The notes beneath the pieces are model-generated. The model searched no databases and was not told the DNA's origin. It saw only the letters and a program-made list of their open reading frames with translations. Source: Cupriavidus basilensis OR16 (lineage in GTDB: Bacteria > Pseudomonadota > Gammaproteobacteria > Burkholderiales > Burkholderiaceae). Taken from it: DNA of 64,000 nucleotides. Where the stretch lies: contig NZ_AHJE01000048.1 of the NCBI RefSeq assembly GCF_000243095.1, positions 84,735 to 148,734 of the forward strand, given 5' to 3'. Positions 24,555 to 33,370 of this stretch are shown piece after piece (positions within the stretch are counted from its first letter, which is position 1; the number at the start of each line of letters is the position of its first letter). The translations under genes and the position numbers were made by a program.

Positions 24555-25654
24555 GTGGCGCGCGCGGCGGCCGGCACGTCGGTAGCAATGTCAGCGGACC
24601 GGGCCGCGAGCCCTATATTGTAATTGAGGCGAACCAGGAGCAGCAGCAAGACCGCCGCCCCACCGTTATGCGCCACCGCGGCGCCCAGCGGCCAGTCGAA
24701 CACGATGTTCGACAGGCCGGTGGCCAGTTGCAGCGCGAGGAAGCCCAGCAGCCAGCCGGCGCTGCGCGCAAGGCCGCCAAGGCGGCGCGCCCGCAGCCCG
24801 AACCAGGCCAGGAAGGCCAGCACGACGAAGGCGAAGCCGCGATGCACCCAATGGATCGCCACCAGGGCGGAGTGCGGGATGTAATCGCCATCGGCGGTCA
24901 TGCCGAGCTGGCGCCACAGCGTGAAGCCATGGTGGAAGTCCATGTCCGGCACGAGTTGGCCGTTGCACAGCGGGAAGTCGGTGCAAGCCAGTACCGCATA
25001 GTTAGTGCTCACCCAGCCGCCAAGGAATATCTGCAGTACCAGCAAGGCCAGCGCGAAGCGCGCCGGCCAGCGCAGCCCGGCCGCCTGCGGCGCCACCCGC
25101 AACGGTGGATCGTTGCGCGAGCCCAGCCAGATCAACGCTGCCAGCAGGCTCATGCCGAGCATCAGGTGCGTGACCACGATGATGGGCTGCAGCTTGAGCG
25201 TGACCGTAAAGGCCCCGAACGCGCCCTGCACGCACACCAGCAGCAGCACCCCGGTGGCGAACCAGGGCGACTGCCTGAGTTCGCGCCGCTTGACCCAGGC
25301 CAGCACCATCAGCGTGATGATCAGCACGCCGACCGCCATGGCGAAGTAGCGGTGCACCATCTCGATCCACGCCTTGGTGATGGTCACGGGCCCGCTGGGC
25401 AAGGCGGTCTCGGCGGCACGGATAGGCTCCTGCGCCGCGTGCGGGTTGGAGTGGCCATAGCAGCCCGGCCAGTCGGGGCAGCCCAGGCCGGAATCCGTCA
25501 GCCGCGTGAAGCTGCCGAACATGATCAGGTCCAGCGTCAGGAAGGCGGTGATCCAGACCAGCTTGCGGTACTTGTTGCGGTCCCCTTTGACCAGCACGTA
25601 GCTCAGGGGGAACAGCGCGATCAGGACGCCGATGATGGCGAGTTGGAGCAGCAT
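24551..25654 (-). CDS. ctaA: Heme A synthase (COX15/CtaA)
   Basis: Membrane monooxygenase that turns heme O into heme A. 367 residues, eight predicted membrane helices, with paired heme-ligand histidines in EMVHRYFAM, THLMLG, NGGAAV and HWVHRGFAF contexts, and a CPDWPGCYG segment in the first loop (Cys pair). Overlaps ctaB by 4 bp and lies 7 bp after the Sco-like gene. Confidence 0.95.
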   Translation of the reverse strand: MLLQLAIIGVLIALFPLSYVLVKGDRNKYRKLVWITAFLTLDLIMFGSFTRLTDSGLGCPDWPGCYGHSNPHAAQEPIRAAETALPSGPVTITKAWIEMVHRYFAMAVGVLIITLMVLAWVKRRELRQSPWFATGVLLLVCVQGAFGAFTVTLKLQPIIVVTHLMLGMSLLAALIWLGSRNDPPLRVAPQAAGLRWPARFALALLVLQIFLGGWVSTNYAVLACTDFPLCNGQLVPDMDFHHGFTLWRQLGMTADGDYIPHSALVAIHWVHRGFAFVVLAFLAWFGLRARRLGGLARSAGWLLGFLALQLATGLSNIVFDWPLGAAVAHNGGAAVLLLLLVRLNYNIGLAARSADIATDVPAAARAT

Positions 25655-25661
25655 GCGCGCC

Positions 25662-26318
25662 TTACCCGATGTGGGAGTACTTGAGCAGCTTCTTCAGGTC
25701 GGAACTCATCTTCTTGGGGTCCGGCTCCTTGGGGAAGCGCATCATCAGGTTGCCCAGCGGGTCGATCAGGAACAGGCTGTCCTCGATCCGGGCACTCGGC
25801 TCCGCCGGCAGCCATTTCTGCATGGCCTCGCGGTTGGCGCGCAGGAAGCGCACGCCGGCATAGGGCTCGTTGTAGGCGGCCGACAGTCGGGAATCGATCT
25901 GGCCTTCATCGCTGATCAGCCACACCGGCACGATGCGCTCGCGGTCCTGGCCCTGCCCCGCGCGGATCTGGCGGATGGTGAACAGCTTCTTGGCGCAGGC
26001 TTCGTCGCACGCCGCGCCATCCGCGGTCACCAGCAGCCACTTGCCCTTGAAACTATCCAGCGGCACGGACTCGGCGCGCTCGTTGCCGACCTGTATCGCG
26101 GGCATGGGGCGCTGCGGCTCGATCAGCGTGCCGTAGTTGGTGGAGCCGCCCGCCGGCTTGAATACGTAGTACGTCAGGTAGGAAGCGATCACAGGCGAAG
26201 CGCACACCAGCAGGAGCAGCAGCATCTGGATGCGGCCGCGACGGGTGCGGGCGTCGATGCGCGAGTCTTGCGGCGCGGCGCGGGCGGCCTGGGCCGAAGC
26301 GGGATCTGGTTGTTGCAT
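25662..26318 (-). CDS. Membrane-anchored Sco-like protein of the oxidase operon
   Basis: 218-residue protein with one N-terminal membrane helix (MLLLLLVCASPVIASYLTYYV) and a periplasmic domain with weak SCO/thioredoxin similarity: LDSFKGKWLLVTADGAAC followed by a C-x3-C motif (CDEAC), VPVWLISDEG and a terminal IDPLGNLMMRFPKEPDPKK. The CxxxC spacing equals that of Sco1, but I see no clear third histidine ligand. It sits between surf1 and ctaA, conserved in Burkholderiales, and is probably an oxidase assembly factor; the exact role is unknown. Confidence 0.8.
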   Translation of the reverse strand: MQQPDPASAQAARAAPQDSRIDARTRRGRIQMLLLLLVCASPVIASYLTYYVFKPAGGSTNYGTLIEPQRPMPAIQVGNERAESVPLDSFKGKWLLVTADGAACDEACAKKLFTIRQIRAGQGQDRERIVPVWLISDEGQIDSRLSAAYNEPYAGVRFLRANREAMQKWLPAEPSARIEDSLFLIDPLGNLMMRFPKEPDPKKMSSDLKKLLKYSHIG

Positions 26319-26425
26319 AGCGTTTCGTCTGTCTGTCGTTAGGGGCGGCTGCGCTCATCTGACTGCAACGCGCCGCTGTGGTTCGCGGGTGGTGCAAGTG
26401 CCGCCTGCCAGGGCGGCCAGGTAAC

Positions 26426-27158
26426 TCAGGCCGCCATGCGGGCGGCGCGCCGCCAGCTCAGCGCCACCAGCAGCACCAGGGTCAGCGCCGCCAGCCCGAA
26501 CCACTGGAAGGCATAGCCATAGTGGCGATCGGCACCGATGTCCGCTGGCGCCCAGTCGCGCGCCAGCCCGTCGCCGTTGTCGTTGCGCTGCTCCAGCACA
26601 AAGGGCTGCAAGGGCACGCCGAGTTCCCTGGCGTAGGCGGCGAGGTCCACATTCTGGCGGATCTTCTGGCCGGCCTCGGCGTTGGCGCCCTGGCCCAGGC
26701 TGAAGACCCTGGGCACGGTCGCCAGCGCGGTACCGTCCACGTCCACCTCGCCTGCCGGGGTCGGGAACGGCGCGATATGCGTGCGATCCTGTCAGCCAGC
26801 CGCGCAGCACCAGCACCGCCGGGGTGGAAGGCTCGCCCCCGGCCACCCGCAACGCCGTGAGCACCATGAATCCGGCACGGCTATCGGTCCCGTTGCCGTG
26901 GGGGCGATTGTCCAGCAAAACCGTATGCGCCGCATCGAAGCGGCCACGCACGTGCACGCGCCGCTCCGCCACCACACCATCCACAAGGCCGAGCCCGATC
27001 TCCAGCGCCGGCTGGGACGCCAGTGCCTCGAGGCGCGCGGCCCGCGCCACTTTTTCATGGGCCCGGTTGAGCTGCCAGTTGCCTAGGGCGCAAGTACCGG
27101 CGATCACCACTAGGGCGGCGATGGTAGGCAGCGGGCTAAGTGCGCGCCAGAGCTTCAC
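26426..27158 (-). pseudogene. SURF1 oxidase assembly protein, frameshifted
   Basis: SURF1 family factor for subunit I and heme A assembly. GTG start at 27158 behind GGGAG. The N-terminal membrane helix (PTIAALVVIAGTCALGNWQLNRA) and the periplasmic domain (HTVLLDNRPHGN, GFMVLTALRV) are clear. At about 26790, after LRGWL, the expected arm continues in another frame as DRTHIAPFPTPAGEVDVDG and runs to the second membrane helix and the stop at 26426. The net change equals a loss of 2 or gain of 1 modulo 3, probably with some codons missing. Divergent from the small DUF2909 gene. Confidence 0.8.
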
Positions 27159-27254
27159 GAGTGATCTCCCTGGCTTCTCCCGAGGGCGTTGCCAGGCGCG
27201 CCGATGCGATAATGGCACTTTATTCCTAGCAGACCCCGCGCTTGCGGGCCCGCC

Positions 27255-27464
27255 ATGCGCATCGTCATCCTCATCGCGTTCTTCCTCATCATCGGTAGCC
27301 TGGCCTCCGCCCTGTTCTTCATGATGCGCGACCGCGGCAGGACGCCAAACATGATGCGTTCGCTGATGTTCCGGGTCGGCTTCTCGGTGGCCCTGTTCGT
27401 CTTCATCCTGTTTTCGCACTGGATGGGATGGATACAGAGCACGGGCATCCGCATGGCGCCCTGA
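27255..27464 (+). CDS. Twin transmembrane protein (DUF2909)
   Basis: 69-residue protein with two hydrophobic helices (VILIAFFLIIGSLASALFFMM and VGFSVALFVFILFSHWMGW) joined by a basic loop. Small proteins of this type are always found among cytochrome oxidase genes of beta- and gamma-proteobacteria. It is the only plus-strand gene in the block. Function unknown. Confidence 0.85.
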   Translation: MRIVILIAFFLIIGSLASALFFMMRDRGRTPNMMRSLMFRVGFSVALFVFILFSHWMGWIQSTGIRMAP

Positions 27465-27542
27465 AGCCGTGGCGCTTCCGGCGCCCCTTGGTTGCGTCAG
27501 GTTCAAACCACAAAAAAACGGCGGGCACTGCAACCGGGTGTC

Positions 27543-28403
27543 TTACAGCCAGTACACCACGATGTAGAGGAACAGCCACACCACGTCGACGAAGTGCCAG
27601 TACCAGGCGGCGCCTTCGAATGCGAAGTGATGGTCGGGCGTCAGTTGGCCCTTGAGCACGCGCACCAGCACCACTGTCAGCATGATCGCGCCGAGCGTCA
27701 CGTGGAAACCGTGGAAGCCGGTCAGCAGGAAGAAGGTGGAACCGTAGATGCCCGAGGTCAGCTTGAGGTTCAGCTCCGAATACGCGTGGTGGTATTCGTA
27801 CACCTGGAAGCACATGAAGACCGCGCCCAGCAGAATGGTCAGCACCAGGCCCTGGATCAACTGGCTGCGCTTGTTGGCCAGCAGCGCATGGTGCGCCCAG
27901 GTCAGCGTCACGCCGGACATCAGCAGCAAGGCGGTGTTGATCGTGGGGATCGGCCACGGACCCATGGTCTGGAAGCTCTCCACGACACCGGCCGGTCCGA
28001 GGTTCGGCCAAACGGCGGCGAAGTCGGGCCACAGGATCTTGTTGTTCAGGTCGCCCAGCCATGGCATGGCGATGTTGCGGGCGTAAAACAGCGCACCGAA
28101 GAACGCCGCGAAGAACATCACTTCGGAGAAGATGAACCAGCCCATCGACCAGCGGAAGGACAGGTCGATGTTCTTGCCGTACTTGCCCGTCTCGGATTCG
28201 TTGATCGCCTCGCCGAACCAGCTCTTGAGCACGAACAGGAACCACAACAGGCCCAGGCCGCAGAGGTACGGCCCCCAGGTCTGCCCGTTTACCCAGCCAG
28301 CAGCACCCCCAGCCGTCAGCAGCAAGCCAAAGCTAGCCGTGATCGGATGGCGCGAGGGGCCCGGTACGAAGTAGTACGGAGCGTTTGCGCGGTTCGCACT
28401 CAT
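27543..28403 (-). CDS. ctaE: Cytochrome c oxidase subunit III
   Basis: 286-residue membrane subunit with seven helices. Start MSANRANAPYYFVPGPSRHP; conserved features include SEVMFFAAFFGALFY, HHALLANKRSQ and the end GAAWYWHFVDVVWLFLYIVVYW. It stabilises subunit I and proton uptake. 136 bp downstream of the DUF2970 gene. Confidence 0.95.
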   Translation of the reverse strand: MSANRANAPYYFVPGPSRHPITASFGLLLTAGGAAGWVNGQTWGPYLCGLGLLWFLFVLKSWFGEAINESETGKYGKNIDLSFRWSMGWFIFSEVMFFAAFFGALFYARNIAMPWLGDLNNKILWPDFAAVWPNLGPAGVVESFQTMGPWPIPTINTALLLMSGVTLTWAHHALLANKRSQLIQGLVLTILLGAVFMCFQVYEYHHAYSELNLKLTSGIYGSTFFLLTGFHGFHVTLGAIMLTVVLVRVLKGQLTPDHHFAFEGAAWYWHFVDVVWLFLYIVVYWL

Positions 28404-28539
28404 TCTTTTTTCTCCAGCTCAGAGTCTCTGATTCAGTAATCGTTATCCGCACATCCGGCCCTGACGAGGCCAGCGGCATGCTTTTGCCCTGCTTTTTTTA
28501 CTTGTTCCTACCCTGCCCTGTACTGTGCGCTCCGCAGCT

Positions 28540-28752
28540 TCACCCTACCACCACACGCACCACGGTGATCAGCACCCCGATCAGGATGGCTACCCCGATC
28601 AGGCCGGCGATGATCACATGGACCGGGTTGAGCTGTGCCATGTCGCGCTCATGCTCGCTGCCCTTGCGCAGGCCGATAAACGACCAGAACACCGCGCGCA
28701 GCGTCTGCACAAATGACAGCTTACGCTTGACCGCGTCCTTCATCTCATCCAC
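28540..28752 (-). CDS. DUF2970 small membrane protein
   Basis: 70 residues with an N-terminal amphipathic region and one terminal membrane helix (VIIAGLIGVAILIGVLITVV). The segment LSFVQTLRAVFWSFIGLRKG is typical of DUF2970. Located between ctaG and ctaE, its usual place. Function unknown. An alternative start is at 28743. Confidence 0.85.
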   Translation of the reverse strand: MDEMKDAVKRKLSFVQTLRAVFWSFIGLRKGSEHERDMAQLNPVHVIIAGLIGVAILIGVLITVVRVVVG

Positions 28753-28786
28753 GGCTTTTCCCCTGCAACCTGCCTGGCCTGCAAAC

Positions 28787-29401
28787 TCAAATGCCCTTGC
28801 CCGCGCCAGCTGGCTGCGCGTCGAGCGGACCTTGCGGCGCTTGCGCCACCGGTGTCCCGATCTCGAAGAAGGTATAGGACAGCGTAATGTTCTTCACGTC
28901 TTTCGGCAGGTCCGGATCGATCACGAACACAACCGGCATCTCGCGTGCTTCCTTCGCCTTCAGCGTCTGCTCCTTGAAGCAGAAGCACTCGATCTTCTTG
29001 AAATACTGCGTGGCCAGCTTGGGCAGGTAGCTCGGAATGGCCTGCGCCGAGATATCGCGTGCCTGGCCGTTGGCCACTTCATAGACGATGGTGGTCATTT
29101 CGCCCGGGTGCACTTCCATGCTGCTCTTGACCGGACGGAAGGCAAAAGGCCCGCGCGCGTTGGAGTCGAACTCGACCGTGATCGTGCGGGTCTTGTCCAC
29201 CTGCGTGTTCTTGACCTGGCCACCATATAGGTCGCGCGTGGTCACCACATTCAGGCCGGTGATCTCGCAGATCTTCTTGTACAGCGGCACCAGCGCATAG
29301 CCAAACGAGAACATCAACGCCACCACCACCAACAGCCGCAGCATCATCCCGCGGTTGAACTTCTTGTCGGTGGCTTGGTTCGACTGCTGGTTCGCGCTCA
29401 T
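28787..29401 (-). CDS. ctaG: Cytochrome c oxidase assembly protein CtaG/Cox11
   Basis: Copper chaperone for the CuB centre. 204 residues, one N-terminal membrane anchor, then the beta domain with the copper motif ECFCFKEQ (CxC) at about residue 130 and a second conserved arm (VFVIDPDLPKDVKNITLSYTFF). Just downstream of the 43-residue membrane protein gene in the same operon. Confidence 0.95.
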   Translation of the reverse strand: MSANQQSNQATDKKFNRGMMLRLLVVVALMFSFGYALVPLYKKICEITGLNVVTTRDLYGGQVKNTQVDKTRTITVEFDSNARGPFAFRPVKSSMEVHPGEMTTIVYEVANGQARDISAQAIPSYLPKLATQYFKKIECFCFKEQTLKAKEAREMPVVFVIDPDLPKDVKNITLSYTFFEIGTPVAQAPQGPLDAQPAGAGKGI

Positions 29402-29418
29402 CTCAATACCCTGCAGCT

Positions 29419-29550
29419 TCAGCCGAGAAAGATCATCTTGGCGAAGAAACCCAAAAAGAAAACCATCACGATCGAGAAAAGGATCAGGCCGAGACGACGA
29501 TTGGAGGCCTTGCGGTCTGCCTGCGATGGACTTTTGTTTGGATCCTGCAT
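29419..29550 (-). CDS. 43-residue cytochrome oxidase small assembly protein
   Basis: Short gene encoding MQDPNKSPSQADRKASNRR followed by one membrane helix (LGLILFSIVMVFFLGFFAKM) and ending IFLG. Its place between ctaD and ctaG, its basic N-terminus and single helix match the small oxidase-associated membrane protein seen in many beta-proteobacterial ctaD-ctaG operons. Short length makes it easy to miss. Confidence 0.82.
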   Translation of the reverse strand: MQDPNKSPSQADRKASNRRLGLILFSIVMVFFLGFFAKMIFLG

Positions 29551-29608
29551 AACACCTTGTTGCTTGCGTGACACGGAAGGGCGGGCCCTGCCCATCCTTC
29601 CGTGTCCA

Positions 29609-29661
29609 TTGCGGCTTGCCTGACTGCGGCTTACTTGACTTGCGGCTTACTTGACTTGCGG
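29609..29661. repeat. 16-bp tandem repeat at the 3' end of ctaD
   Basis: TGCGGCTTACTTGACT occurs twice in tandem (29625-29640, 29641-29656), with a diverged third copy before it. The ctaD stop codon (29647-29649) lies in the second copy. Confidence 0.8.
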
Positions 29662-31251
29662 CGGCACTTCAAAGGTGTGGAACGGGGCCGGCGACGGCAC
29701 GGTCCATTCCAGGCCCTCGGCGCCATCCCAAGGCTTGTCCCCGGCTGCCTTGCCGCCACGGTAGGACGGGAGCACCACGAAGAAGAAGAAATACACCTGC
29801 ATCAGGCCAAAGCCCAGTGCGCCGATCGATGCGATCGCGTTGAAATCCGCGAACTGGGTCGGGTAGTCGGCATAGCGGCGCGGCATGCCTGCCAGACCCA
29901 GGAAGTGCATCGGGAAGAAGGTGACGTTGAAGAAAATCATCGAGCCCCAGAAGTGGATCTGGCCGCGGGTTTCGTTGTACATGAAACCGCTCCACTTCGG
30001 ACCCCAGTAGTAGAAGCCCGAGAACATCGCGAACAGCGAGCCGGCCACCAGCACGTAGTGGAAGTGGGCCACGATGAAGTAGGTGTCCTGCAACTGGATA
30101 TCGATCGGGGCCACGGCCGGCATCAGGCCGGTGAAGCCGCCGATGGTAAACACGAAGATGAAGCCGATCGCGAACAGCATCGGGGTCTCGAAGGTCATCG
30201 AGCCGCGCCACATGGTAGCGATCCAGTTGAAGATCTTCACGGCCGTCGGCACCGCGATCAGCATGGTGGCGTACATGAAGAACAGCTGGCCGGTCACGGG
30301 CATACCGGTCGTGAACATGTGGTGAGCCCACACGATGAACGACAGGATGGCGATCGAGGCGGTCGCGTAGACCATCGAGCTATAGCCGAACAGGCGCTTG
30401 CGGGCGAAGGTCGGCACGACGTGCGAGACGATCCCGAACGCCGGCAAGATCATGATGTAGACCTCGGGGTGGCCGAAGAACCAGAAGATGTGCTGGTACA
30501 TCACCGGGTCGCCGCCGCCGGCAGCCGAGAAGAAGCTCGTGCCGAAGTGACGGTCGGTCAGCACCATGGTGATGGCACCAGCCAGCACCGGCATCACGGC
30601 GATCAGCAGGTAGGCGGTGATCAACCAGGTCCAGCAGAACATCGGCATCTTCATCAGCGTCATGCCCGGTGCGCGCATATTGAGCACCGTGACGATGATG
30701 TTGATCGAGCCCATGATCGACGACGCTCCCATGATGTGCATGGCGAAAATCGCCATGTCCATGCCGGGGCCCATCTGCACCGACAGCGGCGCGTACAGGG
30801 TCCAGCCGGCGGCAGTGGCGCCGCCCGGTGCGAAGAACGACAGGACCAGCAAGAGCGCTGCCGGGGGCATCAGCCAGAAGCTGAAGTTGTTCATCCGCGC
30901 GAAGGCCATGTCGGATGCGCCGATCTGCAGCGGGATCATCCAGTTGGCGAAGCCGACGAACGCCGGCATGATCGCGCCGAACACCATGATCAGGCCGTGC
31001 ATGGTAGTGAACTGGTTGAACAGTTCCGGGCGGAAGAACTGCAGGCCCGGCTCGAACAGCTCGAGACGGATCAGCAGTGCCAGCGCGCCGCCAGACAGCA
31101 GCATGGTGAACGAGAACAGCAGGTACAGCGTACCGATGTCCTTGTGGTTGGTGGCAAACAGCCAACGGCGCCAGCCATGCGGTTGATCGTGGTGATCGTC
31201 ATGCGCGTGGTCGTGCGGGTGGGCGAGCGCGTCCGGGGTAGCAGTACTCAT
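29647..31251 (-). CDS. ctaD: Cytochrome c oxidase subunit I
   Basis: Catalytic subunit of the A1-type aa3 oxidase, 534 residues, twelve helices. Start MSTATPDALAHPHDHAHDD with a His/Asp-rich N-terminus. Heme and copper ligands are visible: TTMHGLIMVFG, the cross-linked pair in WFFGHPEVYI (His-Tyr), HHMFTTG and FIVAHFHYVL. It overlaps no neighbour; ctaC lies 23 bp upstream. A tandem repeat covers the stop codon. Confidence 0.96.
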   Translation of the reverse strand: MSTATPDALAHPHDHAHDDHHDQPHGWRRWLFATNHKDIGTLYLLFSFTMLLSGGALALLIRLELFEPGLQFFRPELFNQFTTMHGLIMVFGAIMPAFVGFANWMIPLQIGASDMAFARMNNFSFWLMPPAALLLVLSFFAPGGATAAGWTLYAPLSVQMGPGMDMAIFAMHIMGASSIMGSINIIVTVLNMRAPGMTLMKMPMFCWTWLITAYLLIAVMPVLAGAITMVLTDRHFGTSFFSAAGGGDPVMYQHIFWFFGHPEVYIMILPAFGIVSHVVPTFARKRLFGYSSMVYATASIAILSFIVWAHHMFTTGMPVTGQLFFMYATMLIAVPTAVKIFNWIATMWRGSMTFETPMLFAIGFIFVFTIGGFTGLMPAVAPIDIQLQDTYFIVAHFHYVLVAGSLFAMFSGFYYWGPKWSGFMYNETRGQIHFWGSMIFFNVTFFPMHFLGLAGMPRRYADYPTQFADFNAIASIGALGFGLMQVYFFFFVVLPSYRGGKAAGDKPWDGAEGLEWTVPSPAPFHTFEVPPQVK

Positions 31252-31274
31252 CGCGAAAACTCCTGAAATCCTGT

Positions 31275-32537
31275 TCAACCTGCGGCGCGGTCACCCGCGG
31301 CGCTGGCCTGCTTGGCAGCGGGCTTGTCTTCCGTCTTGGGCGCGGCGTCGCCGCTTGCGCCAGGTGCGCCGCCGCCTTCGCGGAACTTGCCGGCACGCGC
31401 GTTCACGAAATCGCTCGGTTGAATCACTTCACCCGTCTTGTTACCCCAGTTGTTGCGGGTGTAGGTCATGACGGCAGCGAGTTCGGTATCGGAGAGGTGC
31501 TTCCACACCGGCATGGCGCCCTTGCCTTCCAGCAGGATATGCATCTGGCCGGCATCCGGGCCGTTGACGATCTTGGAGCCGTCGAGGGCCGGGAAGGCGC
31601 CGCCGCCCTTGCCGTTAGGCTGGTGGCAGACCGCGCAGTTGGCGGTGTAGACCTTCTCGCCACGGGCCTTGAGCTCGTCCAGGGTCCAGGTCTTGTTGGG
31701 GTCGTCCGCCTTGGCGGCGAGCTCCTTCTTCTTGCCGTCGACCCACTTGGCGTAGTCGGCGTCAGAGACGACGCGCACGACGATCGGCATGAAGGCGTGT
31801 TCCTTGCCGCACAGCTCGGCGCACTGGCCACGGTACACGCCCACCTTCTCGGCCTTGAACCAGGTGTCGCGCACGAAGCCGGGGATGGCATCCTGCTTGA
31901 CGCCGAAGGCCGGGATCATCCAGGCATGGATGACGTCATTGGCCGTCAGCACCATGCGGACCTTCTTGTTCACGGGCACCACCATCTCGTTGTCCACCTC
32001 CATCAGGTAGGTGTTCGACTTGGGGGCCTCGTTGTTGATCTGTTCGCGCGGGGTGGTCAGGGTGGACACGAAGGAGATGCCTTCGCCGTCGCCCTTCAGG
32101 TAGTCGTAGCCCCACTTCCACTGGTAGCCGGTGGCCTTGATGGTGATGTCGGCGTTGGTGGTGTCCTTCATCGCCACGACCGTCTTGGTGGCGGGCAGGG
32201 CCATGCCGATGACGATCAGGAAGGGGATGATGGTCCAGATCACCTCGACGGTGATGCTTTCGTGGAAGGAAGCTGACTTCGCGCCCTTGGACTTGCGGTG
32301 CTTGAACACGGAGTAGAACATCACCCCGAACACGCCGATGAAGATCACGGTGCACATGATCAGCATCATCCAGTTCAGCCAGTGAATCTGCTCGGCGATC
32401 TTGGTGACCGGCTCGGTCAGATTGAGCTGTCGCACGGCGGGGCCACCTGGCATGTCTTCCACTGCCAGGGCTGCATGGCTGGTGAGCAGGGACGCCCCCA
32501 CCAGACACGCTGCGGATGCCTTCTTCCACATTTTCAT
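31275..32537 (-). CDS. ctaC: Cytochrome c oxidase subunit II with fused cytochrome c domain
   Basis: 420-residue caa3-type subunit II: signal peptide, two membrane helices, the CuA domain with GQCAELCGKEHAFM (Cys-x3-Cys, His, Met), then a C-terminal cytochrome c domain with heme motif CAVCHQ and distal Met in GAMPVWKHL, and an Ala/Lys-rich tail. The fused domain lets it take electrons directly from a cytochrome. First gene of the ctaC-ctaD operon. Confidence 0.95.
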   Translation of the reverse strand: MKMWKKASAACLVGASLLTSHAALAVEDMPGGPAVRQLNLTEPVTKIAEQIHWLNWMMLIMCTVIFIGVFGVMFYSVFKHRKSKGAKSASFHESITVEVIWTIIPFLIVIGMALPATKTVVAMKDTTNADITIKATGYQWKWGYDYLKGDGEGISFVSTLTTPREQINNEAPKSNTYLMEVDNEMVVPVNKKVRMVLTANDVIHAWMIPAFGVKQDAIPGFVRDTWFKAEKVGVYRGQCAELCGKEHAFMPIVVRVVSDADYAKWVDGKKKELAAKADDPNKTWTLDELKARGEKVYTANCAVCHQPNGKGGGAFPALDGSKIVNGPDAGQMHILLEGKGAMPVWKHLSDTELAAVMTYTRNNWGNKTGEVIQPSDFVNARAGKFREGGGAPGASGDAAPKTEDKPAAKQASAAGDRAAG

Positions 32538-32595
32538 TTGTTATCTACCCAATTTACAGATTCAAATCTGTCACTCGCCGGACCTTCGCTGCCTC

Positions 32596-33105
32596 TCAGA
32601 GATAACGTAAAGCCGATGCGAGCTCCTGCGCGAACTTTCGCCGCTGGTACGGGTCCAGAAAACACCCCACCCGCACAGCGCTCTTGCCCGAGCGCAGCAA
32701 CACCAGCGCTCGTAATGATTCACCCGGTTCCACCCGCACCCACAGCGGGTTGAATTCATGCCGTGTCAGCTGCCCTGCACTGACCGAAACCACTACCAGC
32801 CTGCCGTCGGAGAGGCTGACGCGCTCGTAGTCCGACGCATGCCGCCCATGCACCAGCAGGGCAATACCCAGCCCCAGCAGTTCCATCCCGGCAAAGGGAA
32901 GCACGAGCCACGACCCTCGCCACGCGAAAAACAAGGCGATGGCAAGCGAAACACTGACGATCGAGAGGTAAAACCAGCCAACCTGGCGCGGAGACAGCGA
33001 ACAATTCCGCTTCATCAGCCAGTCTTTGTCCGGCGGGACCAATCCGTCGGAACTGCCGCCGGATCTGTCTTGCGCCGTCTGGAGTGCGATACCCAAGTCT
33101 TGCAT
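32596..33105 (-). CDS. DUF2244 membrane protein
   Basis: 169-residue protein with two adjacent membrane helices (VGWFYLSIVSVSLAIALFFAW, LPFAGMELLGLGIALLVHG) and the DUF2244 signature RKFAQELASAL at the C-terminus. It precedes ctaC on the same strand, as usual in this group. Start at 33105 (MQDLGIALQT); 33015 (MKRNCSL) is also possible. A 14-bp direct repeat duplicates the region of the start codon. Role unknown. Confidence 0.82.
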   Translation of the reverse strand: MQDLGIALQTAQDRSGGSSDGLVPPDKDWLMKRNCSLSPRQVGWFYLSIVSVSLAIALFFAWRGSWLVLPFAGMELLGLGIALLVHGRHASDYERVSLSDGRLVVVSVSAGQLTRHEFNPLWVRVEPGESLRALVLLRSGKSAVRVGCFLDPYQRRKFAQELASALRYL

Positions 33106-33126
33106 CGCCAACCTTGCATCGCCAAC
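33099..33126. repeat. 14-bp tandem duplication at the DUF2244 start
   Basis: CTTGCATCGCCAAC occurs twice in a row; the first copy holds the complement of the chosen start codon. Confidence 0.75.
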
Positions 33127-33370
33127 CACTCTGCGCTGGATGCACGCCTGGACGATTGCGCCTGGGACGCACCATTGAAGTGCGATTTCGGGCAAATTGT
33201 GCCAGGGAGACCACTGCGACAAACTGGCGCATTATAGGGCGCTTCGCCTACTCGGACAAGGCCGCTACTTGACCAAGGGGCTGGCGCGCGACAAGTTTTT
33301 GTGCATCGGGACGGTGCCGGTGATAACCCGCTTGACTGCGCCGCCGATGCGTGCAGCAGCGGCGCGGACG

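Noticed and set aside
29602..31266. 554-codon open frame opposite ctaD
   Set aside because: Antisense shadow of ctaD, rich in His, Glu and Arg, with no domain.
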